In this document: positions 14,851 through 23,871 of the stretch, piece by piece | Position numbering within the stretch: position 1 is the stretch's first letter | How the letters are laid out: the number at the start of each line of letters is the position of its first letter | Source of the DNA: CAZGSN01 sp964371655 | GTDB lineage: Bacteria; Desulfobacterota; Binatia; HRBIN30 | Length of the DNA: 64,000 nucleotides | Assembly: GCA_964371655.1 (NCBI GenBank) | Contig: CAYJOD010000005.1 | Span: forward strand, 62,001-126,000 | Reading direction: 5' to 3' | Notes under the pieces: generated by a model | What the model was told of the DNA's origin: nothing | Databases searched by the model: none | Seen by the model: the letters and a program-made list of their open reading frames with translations, nothing else | Made by a program: the position numbers and the translations under genes

Positions 14851-17800
14851 CTAGACAGCGTCCCGCCACAGACTGACGTCGCGATTCGGTCGCGATCGCT
14901 CGCGCTCTTCGCTCCACGTCTCGATCAGAAAATAGAGCGCTGGCAGAAGCAACAAGGTCAGGGCCGTGGCGCTGACCAGACCACCGACCACGACGGTCGC
15001 TAGCGGACGCTGAACATCGCTTCCGAGGCCCCGGGCCAAGGCCGCGGGGGCGAGCCCGAGCGCCGCCACGGTGGCGGTCATCAGCACCGGGCGCAGGCGC
15101 TCGCGCGCGCCACTGAGCACCGCCTGTTTCAACGAAATATCGGCTTCGCGTCTGCGGCGGTTCAGGTTGGCGATCATGATGATGGCGTTCAGGACCGCAA
15201 CACCGAACAGAGCAATGAAGCCGACGGCGCTCGATACGTTCAACGTCATGCCGCGAAGGTAAAGCGCGATGAGCCCGCCGAGGGTGGCGAGAGGCACGAC
15301 GAGGAGGATCAGCAACGGCTGGCGCAGGTTTCGGAATTCGCCGAATAGGAGCAGGCACATCAGCCCCAGCACCATGGGCAGGATCAACGCGAGGCGGGCC
15401 TGTGCCCGCTGCTGATTCTCGAACTGGCCACCCCAAGCGATTCGGAAGCGCGAGTGGTCATACTTAACCCCGGCATCGATCCGCCGCCTGGCGTCACTTA
15501 GAAACGACGCCAAGTCACGCCCGCGCAGATCCACGCGCACGGTCAGGTGACGTTGCCCCATTTCGTGCGTGATTGTGCTTTCGCCGTCATCGAGTCGGAT
15601 CGTTGCGACTTCCGCCAGTGGAATCCGCGCGCCGGTCGGCGCCGTCAGCACCAAGTCGCCAATGGCTGCCGAATCGCCACGACTCTCGCTGGTGAAGCGC
15701 ACCGCGATATCGTAGTGCCGCTCGTCAACGAACAGCTGCGCCACCGGCTTGCCGCCGATTCCGGTGCCGATCAGGTCGGCGACATCCGCCACGTTGATCC
15801 CGAAGCGCGCCGCTTTCTTCCGATCGACGATGATCCGCATCTGCGGCAGCGGCGGCTCCTGGGCAATCATCACGCCGCGCGCGCCGGGGACCGCCTTCAG
15901 CACGCGTTCCACCTCCGCCGCAATGCGGCGTGTCTCCCGGAAATCGTTGCCGTAGATCTTCACCACGAGGTCGCTATGCGCGCCCGCGACTTTGTCGAGA
16001 ATCATGTCGGAAATCGGTTGGGTGAAGCCGACCTGAGTCCCGGGCAGGTTGTCGAAGCGCGCGGCCATCTTCTCGATCAGCCCCTGCTTGGTCAGGCCCG
16101 ATTCCCAGGTGTCGTACGAATGCAGCCCAACGACCGCCTCGACATGGGAGGGCGTAAACGGATCCATGCCGTCGTCGGTGCGACCCAGCTGCGTGACCAC
16201 ATACGATACTTCCTTGAACTCGCGTGCCGCCCGGCGCAGATCGTCGGCCATGTCGGTGGCCTTCGCGAGTGCGATGCCGGGCGGAAATGTCACCTGCAGC
16301 CAGATCGACCCCTCATCGAGGTAGGGCAGAAAATCGTGACCGATCGTCGCGCCGAGACCCAGCACGGCGACCAGGGTGCCGATGAATCCCGCGATGGCGA
16401 TTCGCGGACGGGCCATGATGCGGGAAAGGAGCGCTTCGTACCACGGAGCGAGGCGTACGAGCACGGGGTTGCGGAAGACACGGCGCGGTTGGCGGTAAGC
16501 ATGATACGCAAACCCGGGCACCAACATCAGCGCGACCGCCAGCGCGCCCAGCAGCGCAAACCCGACCGCGTAGGCCATAGGCGAGAACAGCTTGTACTCG
16601 ATGCGCTGGAACGCGAACAAGGGCAGATAGGCAGTGATGATGACCAGCATCCCGAAGAACATCGGCCGCGTCACTTGGAGAGCTGCCGTCATGGTATCGC
16701 GGGGTGTGAGTGTGTGGCTTTCGTCTTCCTCGCGTTTGCGCAGGATGTTCTCCAGTACGACGATGGCGCCGTCGACCACAATACCGAAATCGATCGCTCC
16801 CAACGACAACAGGTTCGCCGGGATGTTGAAGTGATGCATGCCGATGAACGCGGTCAGTAGGGCCAGCGGGATTGTCCCCCCCACGATCAGCGCCGCGCGC
16901 GGGCTGCCGAGGAACAACAGCAGCACCACGGCAACCAAGATCATGCCTTCGAGCAGGGTCCTACCCACCGTCGTGACCGTGGTGTTTACCAGGGTCATGC
17001 GATCGAGGTAGGGCACGACCTTGACGTCCTTGGGCAAGATGTTGTCGTTGAGATCGCGAACCGCCGCGTGGACGCCGTCGAGTACGCGCGAAGGATTCTC
17101 GTTCTTCAACATGAGGGTGATGCCCTCGATCATGTCGGGGCGGTCGTCTTTGCCGAGAACGCCGCGTCGTTCCTGGTGGCCGAGCTTGGCGCCGCCGAGG
17201 TCTTGGATCAGCACCGGGACGCCGTTCTTCTGCGTGACGACGATGTTGTCGAGGTCTTCGAGTCCGCCGATCAAGCCAACGCTACGCACGACGAAGCCTT
17301 GCTCGCCGCGGTTCAGGATGCTGCCGCCGGCGTTGCTGTTATTGGCATTGATCGCCTGCTCGATCTGGCCGAGAGAGACGTTGTACTTGGTCAACTTTGC
17401 CGGATCGAGCTCGAGCACGAACTGAGTGGTGAGACCGCCGAAGTTCGACACGTCGATCACACCGGGAACTTGTTTCAAACGCGGAATGACGGCCCAGAGC
17501 TGCAGCTCCGACAGTTCACGGAGATCGCGGGTGTCGGATTCGAGCGTGTAGCGGTAGATCTCGCCGATTGGCGAGGTCATCGGGTCCAGACCGGGTTGCG
17601 CGTCGTAGGGCAAGGGAATGCCGCTGATGCGTTCCTGTAGGCGCTGGCGTGACCAGTAGTCTTCGACGCCGTCTTCGAAGACGACGGTGATGAGAGACAA
17701 GGCGAAGGTGCTGTTCGAGCGCATGACGCGCATGCCGGGTGTGCCGATGATTTCGCGCTCGAGGGGAACCGTGATTTGTTGTTCGACCTCCTCGGCGGCG

Positions 17801-17967
17801 AGACCGGGCACCTGGGTGATCACTTGGGCGGTCACATCGGAGATGTCCGGATAGGCTTCGATCGGCAGCTGCGTCCAGCTGTACCAACCGTAGAGCGCGA
17901 CGAACAGAAAGACGAGCGCAACGATGCCGCGGCGGTCGAAACAAAGCGTGACGAGGCGTTCAATCAC
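14851..17967 (-). CDS. HME-family RND heavy-metal efflux pump (CzcA-like)
   Basis: A 1038-residue inner-membrane proton antiporter. It has the 12-helix RND plan with two large periplasmic loops. The fourth helix carries AIDFGIVVDGAIVVLEN. The Asp-Asp-Glu pattern in that motif is the one of CzcA/CnrA/NccA-type pumps for Zn, Co, Cd or Ni, and differs from Cu/Ag pumps (CusA). It begins at a GTG overlapping the stop of the membrane-fusion gene by eight bases. It exports divalent metals through the fusion protein and TolC-like channel. The substrate metal is an inference from the motif. Confidence 0.93.
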   Translation of the reverse strand: MIERLVTLCFDRRGIVALVFLFVALYGWYSWTQLPIEAYPDISDVTAQVITQVPGLAAEEVEQQITVPLEREIIGTPGMRVMRSNSTFALSLITVVFEDGVEDYWSRQRLQERISGIPLPYDAQPGLDPMTSPIGEIYRYTLESDTRDLRELSELQLWAVIPRLKQVPGVIDVSNFGGLTTQFVLELDPAKLTKYNVSLGQIEQAINANNSNAGGSILNRGEQGFVVRSVGLIGGLEDLDNIVVTQKNGVPVLIQDLGGAKLGHQERRGVLGKDDRPDMIEGITLMLKNENPSRVLDGVHAAVRDLNDNILPKDVKVVPYLDRMTLVNTTVTTVGRTLLEGMILVAVVLLLFLGSPRAALIVGGTIPLALLTAFIGMHHFNIPANLLSLGAIDFGIVVDGAIVVLENILRKREEDESHTLTPRDTMTAALQVTRPMFFGMLVIITAYLPLFAFQRIEYKLFSPMAYAVGFALLGALAVALMLVPGFAYHAYRQPRRVFRNPVLVRLAPWYEALLSRIMARPRIAIAGFIGTLVAVLGLGATIGHDFLPYLDEGSIWLQVTFPPGIALAKATDMADDLRRAAREFKEVSYVVTQLGRTDDGMDPFTPSHVEAVVGLHSYDTWESGLTKQGLIEKMAARFDNLPGTQVGFTQPISDMILDKVAGAHSDLVVKIYGNDFRETRRIAAEVERVLKAVPGARGVMIAQEPPLPQMRIIVDRKKAARFGINVADVADLIGTGIGGKPVAQLFVDERHYDIAVRFTSESRGDSAAIGDLVLTAPTGARIPLAEVATIRLDDGESTITHEMGQRHLTVRVDLRGRDLASFLSDARRRIDAGVKYDHSRFRIAWGGQFENQQRAQARLALILPMVLGLMCLLLFGEFRNLRQPLLILLVVPLATLGGLIALYLRGMTLNVSSAVGFIALFGVAVLNAIIMIANLNRRRREADISLKQAVLSGARERLRPVLMTATVAALGLAPAALARGLGSDVQRPLATVVVGGLVSATALTLLLLPALYFLIETWSEERERSRPNRDVSLWRDAV

Positions 17968-19105
17968 TGAGCAACACTCCGTCCTTGATTACGATGCGTT
18001 CGCCCGCTTCCAGCCCCGAAGCGATCTCGACGTGGTCACCCGAAAGCGTGCCGGTATGCACGATTCGTGGCTCGAATTGCCAGGAGGATCGTTCGACGAA
18101 CACGCGGGTGCTGAAACCACGCTGAACGAGGGCCGTGGCGGGAACCATGGATGCCGTATGCACCGGTCCGCTGAAGATGACTTTGGCAAACATCCCGGCG
18201 CGCAACCGGCCCGCCTCATTGTCGATGGCAATACGCACCTTGACGGTGCGGGTGTCGGGGTCGAGGATCTCTCCGACGTAGCGGACCATGCCGCTGACGG
18301 ATTCCCCATCGTAGGCGTCGACAGCGATCTGCGTCGTCTGTCCGACGAAGACAGCCGAGAGGTCTTTTTCCTGGACACTCGCAGCGACCCATACCGTCGA
18401 CAGGTCGGCAACTGCCATGATTGGAGCGTTGGTGTCGTTCCAATAGCCGCCGGGCGCGGCATTAAGCTCGATCACGCGTCCCGAGATCGGCGAGCGCTGC
18501 GTGGTTTGGCGACCATTGCCGTCGCCCAGCGCCGTACCCAACACCGAGAGCCGCACCTTGGCACGCTCCGCCTCACTCGCCGCCTGGCTGTAATCGCTCT
18601 CGGCCTGCTCCAATTCCTTGCGGGCAGATATTTCCGCGTCGGCGAGCTCCTTCTGCCGCTCGAGATTGCGCTTGGCCAACCGCAGTGCCGCCTGCGCCTT
18701 CGCCGCATCGCTATAGGCCTGCGCGATGTCGGCGGAATCGAGCGTGAACAACGCGTCGCCACTGTCGACCGCATCACCGAGGCGCTTGTGGAGTTGCAGG
18801 ATGCGTCCGCAGACGGGGGGCACGATCTTGACCAGCTTGGCTTGGTCGATCTCCACGACCCCGGGCACGGCAATACGCCGCTCGATCGGATACGCCTCCA
18901 CGGTCGCGATCTGCAGCGACCGTCGCAGCGGCGAGCCGTTCGGAATGCGCACGCTACCGCCTTCGCCGCGGACCATTCGTGCATCGGGACCGCCGCTCCA
19001 TTCCGCCGGGTTCTCGTTCAGCGTTTGCGCGGCGCTCTGGCAGCCCACGACGCATACCGCCGCGAGGATGGCAACGATCCCGTTTATGGAAGACCAAAGA
19101 CGCAT
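17960..19105 (-). CDS. Membrane-fusion (adaptor) protein of the RND metal pump, CzcB-like lipoprotein
   Basis: A 381-residue periplasmic adaptor. The N-terminus has a lipoprotein signal with lipobox VVGC (Cys22). Next come lipoyl/barrel-sandwich halves flanking a helical hairpin (RLAKRNLERQKELADAEIS and following). The beta-barrel domain contains GQTTQIAVDAYDGE, and a C-terminal membrane-proximal domain follows. The ATG at 19105 is preceded by AGAGGGG; the frame stays open upstream to 19222 but lacks support. First gene of the efflux operon, about 50 bases downstream of a Fur-type box. Confidence 0.9.
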   Translation of the reverse strand: MRLWSSINGIVAILAAVCVVGCQSAAQTLNENPAEWSGGPDARMVRGEGGSVRIPNGSPLRRSLQIATVEAYPIERRIAVPGVVEIDQAKLVKIVPPVCGRILQLHKRLGDAVDSGDALFTLDSADIAQAYSDAAKAQAALRLAKRNLERQKELADAEISARKELEQAESDYSQAASEAERAKVRLSVLGTALGDGNGRQTTQRSPISGRVIELNAAPGGYWNDTNAPIMAVADLSTVWVAASVQEKDLSAVFVGQTTQIAVDAYDGESVSGMVRYVGEILDPDTRTVKVRIAIDNEAGRLRAGMFAKVIFSGPVHTASMVPATALVQRGFSTRVFVERSSWQFEPRIVHTGTLSGDHVEIASGLEAGERIVIKDGVLLSD

Positions 19106-19154
19106 GGCGTGTCCCCTCTCTCCGCGGCTCATTGAAAAAAGAGGGTAGGCTAGT

Positions 19155-19169
19155 TGAAAATGATTATCA
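19155..19169 (-). promoter_or_regulatory. Fur-type 7-1-7 operator upstream of the metal efflux operon
   Basis: On the minus strand the sequence is TGATAATCATTTTCA. The classic Fur 7-1-7 box is TGATAATnATTATCA, so there is one mismatch. It lies 50 bases upstream of the adaptor start codon, a normal promoter distance, in an AT-rich spot within GC-rich DNA. Binding could be by Fur, or by a Zur or Mur paralogue with a similar motif. Confidence 0.7.
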
Positions 19170-19415
19170 AGATTGACGGGGATGAAAACATCCATCGTGA
19201 TTGATAAGAGCGACGCGTCCACTCCAACTCGCGTACCCTGCGGGGCATCGGGGCAGAGCTGAGTCGCATCTCTAACCGGAGGTTTCTCCGAATAGGAACG
19301 AGCCCTTGGCGTGAAGAATTACGCGAATCTTAGGGGTACCCTGATTTCCCGTCGCAATCGTCGCCTACGACCCACGACCGGGAAGCGTGGCTTGAGAGCA
19401 CTCAATATCGTGGCC

Positions 19416-19743
19416 CTACGGGGTTCTCGTCGCCTCAGCCAAATTATATCGGGCAAGCGCTTCGAGGTCGGCACCGACCGAGGATGTAGGGGGAAGGGAA
19501 GACGTGACCTCGCGAACTCGCGACAGCACCGCCTGCGCCGACGCCTCAGCGCGATCGAGCACTCTCCCCACGTCCACGTCCACGAGCAACCCATCGCGCT
19601 TCACCACCCTGCCACCGACGAGCACGGTTCGAACATCGTGGCTGCTGGCCTGAAACACGACGCTGCCGAGCGTCTGGCGGCAAGGACGCAGGCGCAGCGA
19701 GTCTCCGCGGCCTAGGAGGATGACGTCCGCCTGCTTCCCCGGA
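19416..19743 (-). pseudogene. C-terminal fragment of an amidohydrolase (cytosine-deaminase/TRZ-ATZ type)
   Basis: A minus-strand frame reads GRIPGKQADVILLGRG near 19743-19700, then DVRTVLVGGRVVKRDG near 19635-19590. These are the usual C-terminal strands of the metallo-dependent amidohydrolase superfamily (GKxADLVLL and VxxVxVxGRxVxxxG). The frame is closed by a stop directly upstream, and the catalytic barrel with its metal-binding His residues is absent. About 105 residues remain. It is therefore a decayed 3' end rather than a functional gene. Confidence 0.65.
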
Positions 19744-19761
19744 ATTCGTCCCTAAGCCTTT

Positions 19762-20487
19762 CTAGGAGCACATGTTCTCGATCGGCAGCGCACACGCGGC
19801 GAGATGATACGTAGGATGCAGCTGTGCCGCGGTCGGATTAGCGACCATGTCGACGATCGAGTTGGCGATGTACACGCCATAGGTGGGGCGAACTTTTTCC
19901 AGGAACTCCGGGGTTGCATCGGTATCGTAGCCCACCATGAACAGGCCAACGACAATGTTCGTGGCACCCCAGCCGGGCAGATACCAGCCGGACGAAGCGG
20001 CCGCGCCACGCCCAAAGTCGCAGTGACGGATATCGTAGACGGTATCGATCTGTCGCGACACCTTGCCTCCCTTGCCGTTGAGCGCGACATCCATTTGCGT
20101 CGATACTGCCGCCGTGTAGACGAAGCCGTTCCAGGCGTGCGTGAACACGATGAACCCAGGGAAGGTAATCAAAAAGTTCCAGCCGGAGCCATCGTACTTC
20201 GTGTCCGTACGCAGGGTAACGGTTGCGTCCGTCTCCTTCTCCGGCTCCTGATCCTTCAGCAGCACCTCGGCGACGTCGGGATGAGTACGCAACGCCTCGT
20301 ACGCCGAGCTGAACAGTTCCTCTCCGTCGCTGTACGAACCCTTCACCAGGCGTAGCGTTAAGCGCGACGGCGCGTGCGCGGTCTTCTTGTAGGCATCGAC
20401 ATTCTTAATCCTGAGCGCGTGGGTACACCCGCAGCTAACCATGGCAAGTGCAGCAGCTACAACTATCCGTAAACATCGAGTATTCAT
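19762..20487 (-). CDS. Hypothetical lipoprotein
   Basis: A 241-residue protein with an N-terminal signal (LRIVVAAALAMVSCGC) ending in a lipobox-like cysteine, so probably membrane-anchored. GGAGG seven bases before the ATG at 20487 fixes the start. The mature part contains a segment similar to small periplasmic stress proteins (KVSRQIDTVYDI) and hydrophobic stretches (FPGFIVFTH, NIVVGLFMVGY) that may be membrane-associated. I do not recognise a family. It is a monocistronic gene between the amidohydrolase remnant and plsB. Confidence 0.75.
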   Translation of the reverse strand: MNTRCLRIVVAAALAMVSCGCTHALRIKNVDAYKKTAHAPSRLTLRLVKGSYSDGEELFSSAYEALRTHPDVAEVLLKDQEPEKETDATVTLRTDTKYDGSGWNFLITFPGFIVFTHAWNGFVYTAAVSTQMDVALNGKGGKVSRQIDTVYDIRHCDFGRGAAASSGWYLPGWGATNIVVGLFMVGYDTDATPEFLEKVRPTYGVYIANSIVDMVANPTAAQLHPTYHLAACALPIENMCS

Positions 20488-20817
20488 GTCGACTACCTCC
20501 ATAGCTCGTCAAACGTGCCATCTGACTCTCATACACATGCAGCATCTGTCAACATGCGCCCCGTGGTCCGGCGTGGCAATCATAGTTTGACGGTAAACCG
20601 CCCTGCAGCCCACCACGGCATTCACTAGCTCGTGGGCCTAAAGCGCCACGACAGCTACGAATGAGTTGGGCTTGCGAATTGGCGTCACCGATCCGGCTCA
20701 ATTTGCTTCCCGTCTGCGGCGTCGACTCTTGGGCTCTTGTGCTCACGAACGGGATCAAGAATTACCCCGATATTGGGTTGCCGTGCGCCGCAGAAGTCGG
20801 CACCTTAGGCGGTCACG
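20488..20817. other. 330-bp intergenic region, divergent promoters expected
   Basis: It separates the lipoprotein gene and plsB, which point away from each other, so it should contain both promoters. I see no strong -35/-10 pair, palindromic repeat or ORF that can be supported. Confidence 0.5.
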
Positions 20818-23436
20818 ATGCCGACCCTCGCGCCACAGAGCTTACCGACACGGCCGGGTGAGTTGGGTCCGCTGCGCCGACTTGGAGCGCTGCCGGGCTT
20901 CGTTTGCCGGCGCTTCCTGTCGCAGGTGCGTGTCGACCCCGGCGCCATCGAGCACCTCCGCAATCTGTCGACGCAGGGCAGTGTCGTCTACGTCATGCGC
21001 TACCGCTCGCTCGTCGACTATCTGTTGATCGTCTACATCCTGTTGCGCGAAAGCCTACCGATCCCCGAGTTCGTCTCCGACATCCCGACCCTGCTGCTGC
21101 GCCCCTTACGCGAGATCGTTCCCGAGCTGTGGCGGCGGCTGCGCGCGGCGCGGCTGCGCGGCGGGCGTGAGCTCCGACAACTGGAAGACCGCGACCGCTG
21201 CGAGCGTATGGTGGGCGACGGGCGGCCGGTATTGATCTTCATGCGCCGCCAAGCGGCCGGCGTGCCGCAGGCGGCGACGCGCAACACGGCAGGGCGTGGG
21301 GTGCGTACCGGCACCGATTACCTGCGCGAGATCCTGCACGCCGGCTTGAGCCAGGATCGCGAGGTATTCCTGGTGCCACTCGCCGTGTTGCGCGGGCGCG
21401 GCTACCGCAAGAAAGAGTCGCGCCTGGCAACGCTGGTCTACAGCGTGCGCGAGGCGCCAGGCGAGATGCGGCGCTTGGTGTCGCTGCTGTGGAACGCGCC
21501 GGAAACGAGCATCACCATCGGCAAGCACATCGCGTTGCAGGAGTTCGCCACCGAGCATCGCCCGGAAGGCGAAGAGCGCGTCGTGCGCCGCTTGGCGCGT
21601 GCGCTGCAGGTTTTCCTGCATCGCGAGGAGCGAGTCGTGTGGGGACCGACGCTGCTGCCGAAGCAGCAGGTGCGACGGATGGTCTTGCAGGGGCAGGAGC
21701 TGCGCACGCTGATCCAACGCACGGCGATCGCCGAGAATGTCCCCGAGTCGCAGCTGTGGCGTCGAGCCGAACGCTGCTTCGATGAAATCGCGGCGAACTA
21801 CAACGGCTTTTACTTCGCCATCCTCGCCTACCTGTTCAACAAGATCTGGCCGCGCGTGTTCCTCGGCTTCGAGTACGAAGGGCTCGACAAGGTGATCGAC
21901 TGCGTCAAGCAGCACCCGGTGGTTCTCGTCCCCTGCCACCGCAGCCACTTCGACTACCTGATCCTCACCTACCTGTTTCACGAGAACTACCTGAGCCCCC
22001 CACACATCGCGGCCGGGATCAATCTTTCGTTCTGGCCGTTGGGCCCGCTGTTCCGCGGCGGTGGTGCGTACTTCATCCGCCGCAGCTTCGAGGGCGACGA
22101 CCTCTACAAGCTGGTCTTCCGCAACTACCTCGCCTACCTGATTCGCGAGGGCTACACGCAGGAATTCTTCATCGAAGGCGGGCGCAGTCGCACGGGCAAG
22201 ATCATGACGCCGAAGCTCGGCGTGCTGACGGCCATCGTCAACGCCTACGTCTCCGGGGCGCGTCGCGATCTGTTCTTCGTGCCGGTATCCATCCACTACG
22301 GGCGCATCGTCGAGGAGCAAGCCTACTCGCGTGAGCTTTCCGGCGGCGAGAAGGAAAAGGAATCCCTCGGCGCGCTGCTACGTGCGCGCAAGCTGCTCAG
22401 CCAGCGCTACGGCACGGTGTACGTGACCTTTGCCGATCCGATTTCACTCAGCGATGCGTTGGGGGACGCGCGCGAACGCTTCCATGCCCTATCGAAACAG
22501 CGCGACGTGGAGGAGGAGAAACGCCGCTTCATCCAGAAGCTCGGGTTCCGCATCTTGCGCGAGGTCAACGACGTCACCGTTGCCGGTGCCACATCGGTCT
22601 CGGCCACCGTGCTGCTGAGCTCGCCGCATGCCGCCGTACGTTACCGCGACTACCTCGCCCGCGCCCAGGCACTGGCCCACTTTCTCGAGCACAAGCCGGT
22701 GAAGATCACCGAGTCGCTACGCCGCAATCTGCCCGACTTTCGCGAGAGTCTGTGGTTCCTGCGATCGGCCGAGCTCATCGCGCCGGTCGGCGGCGAGGAG
22801 GACCTGATCAGCGTCCCCGCCGAGAAGCGCCTCAATCTCGATTTCTACAAGAACAACACCATCCATTGTTTTCTGCTCGTCGCCCTGCTCGTGCGCGCCT
22901 TGCAGAAGGGTAAGCGCGGCGACGCGGTGCGCGACGAGGTGCTGTGGTGGCTCGACTTCTATCGCTGGGAATTTGCCCTGCCCGAGCGCGACACCATCGA
23001 GCCCGAGCTGGCGCGGCTGCTGAGCTATCTGCGATCGATCGACGCCCTCGGCCATTTTGATGTCGTCCGCGCCGAGCATCCGCTCGTGCACACCCTGGCC
23101 GGACTCCTCGACAATTTCGGCGAGGCGTATTGGGTCCTGACCAAGACATTGCTGACCCTCCCCGAAGCCGGCAAGCCGCAGAAGGCCGTGATCGCCGATG
23201 CGCAAAAGAGCTACCAATCGGAATTGCTCTTGGGAGAAGTACGCCGCCGTGAGGGCAACACCACCGTGACCCTCGGCAACGCGCTCAGCCGCTACGCCGA
23301 GGTCGGCTACGTGACCCTAGTCACCGGCGCCCGCTCCGGTGCCCGCGCGCGCGAACGTATCGTGCAACGCGGCCCGCGCTTCGCCGAGCTCGGCGAGCTC
23401 GGCGAACGGCTGGCGGCGAGTCTGCAGAGGGAGTGA
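20818..23436 (+). CDS. plsB: Glycerol-3-phosphate 1-O-acyltransferase PlsB
   Basis: An 872-residue membrane-associated acyltransferase catalysing the first step of phospholipid synthesis, sn-glycerol-3-phosphate to lysophosphatidate. The catalytic HX4D motif is HRSHFD (His374, Asp379). FIEGGRSRTGK around Glu453 forms the substrate-binding block and VPVSIHYGRIVEE the following block. The length agrees with long PlsB proteins (about 800-850). Codons are GC-rich like neighbouring housekeeping genes. The N-terminal 60 residues are poorly conserved, so the ATG at 20818 is plausible but not proven. No partner gene is adjacent. Confidence 0.94.
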   Translation: MPTLAPQSLPTRPGELGPLRRLGALPGFVCRRFLSQVRVDPGAIEHLRNLSTQGSVVYVMRYRSLVDYLLIVYILLRESLPIPEFVSDIPTLLLRPLREIVPELWRRLRAARLRGGRELRQLEDRDRCERMVGDGRPVLIFMRRQAAGVPQAATRNTAGRGVRTGTDYLREILHAGLSQDREVFLVPLAVLRGRGYRKKESRLATLVYSVREAPGEMRRLVSLLWNAPETSITIGKHIALQEFATEHRPEGEERVVRRLARALQVFLHREERVVWGPTLLPKQQVRRMVLQGQELRTLIQRTAIAENVPESQLWRRAERCFDEIAANYNGFYFAILAYLFNKIWPRVFLGFEYEGLDKVIDCVKQHPVVLVPCHRSHFDYLILTYLFHENYLSPPHIAAGINLSFWPLGPLFRGGGAYFIRRSFEGDDLYKLVFRNYLAYLIREGYTQEFFIEGGRSRTGKIMTPKLGVLTAIVNAYVSGARRDLFFVPVSIHYGRIVEEQAYSRELSGGEKEKESLGALLRARKLLSQRYGTVYVTFADPISLSDALGDARERFHALSKQRDVEEEKRRFIQKLGFRILREVNDVTVAGATSVSATVLLSSPHAAVRYRDYLARAQALAHFLEHKPVKITESLRRNLPDFRESLWFLRSAELIAPVGGEEDLISVPAEKRLNLDFYKNNTIHCFLLVALLVRALQKGKRGDAVRDEVLWWLDFYRWEFALPERDTIEPELARLLSYLRSIDALGHFDVVRAEHPLVHTLAGLLDNFGEAYWVLTKTLLTLPEAGKPQKAVIADAQKSYQSELLLGEVRRREGNTTVTLGNALSRYAEVGYVTLVTGARSGARARERIVQRGPRFAELGELGERLAASLQRE

Positions 23437-23527
23437 GACGCTCAGCGCTGTCGTAGGCCCGCCTGCGAGCAATCGAAGGCAACGGAGACGACTAACCCAA
23501 GCTGAAACGATTGAGCCCGACAACCTC

Positions 23528-23850
23528 ATTTGGAACCGCGGATGGACACGGATTCCCGCGGATTGCCAGTACTTAGTGAGCGTTGCGAAAGAAATAGAAA
23601 ATCCGGCAGCTGCCGAAGAAACCTCCACAGATGACGCAGATCCCCAATTTGCGGCTCTTTGCGAAGCGGAGTACTCATCTGCGTCATCTGTGTCATCTGC
23701 GGATTTCTTCTTTTGCTTCTGCAATGAGCAATAGGTTTCGGCACGCGCGCGTCGAAATGTGGCGAGGCACAGAGGGACCAATCCCCAATTTTCCCCAACC
23801 TCTTTCTGCCTGATTCGCGTCCATCGGCGTTCATCCGCGGTTCCAACTGA
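23528..23850. repeat. Composite palindrome: CCGCGGATGGACACGG element with a nested ACAGATGACGCAGAT element
   Basis: The outer arms are at about 23532-23570 and 23811-23848. The inner arms are at 23624-23642 and 23674-23705. The intervening sequence (GCTGCCGAAGAAA, TGCGAAGCG, TTTGCTTCTGCAATGAG) is shared with the element at 29100-29395. The stretch beginning TCGAAATGTGGCGAGGCAC is matched in reverse orientation within 29535-29710. This is a mosaic of two repeat families, with no coding potential. Confidence 0.85.
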
Positions 23851-23871
23851 GGTTTCCAGGACTAACCGAGA

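Noticed and set aside
15547..16860. 437-codon plus-strand frame across the RND pump
   Set aside because: Antisense to a clear CzcA-like protein; residue content (Arg/His/Asp-rich) is typical of a shadow frame.
14851..17967. Copper/silver pump (CusA) assignment
   Set aside because: The fourth-helix motif with Asp, Asp and Glu fits divalent Zn/Co/Cd/Ni pumps better.
17924..19135. 403-codon plus-strand frame across the membrane-fusion gene
   Set aside because: Antisense shadow of CzcB-like coding sequence with no motifs.
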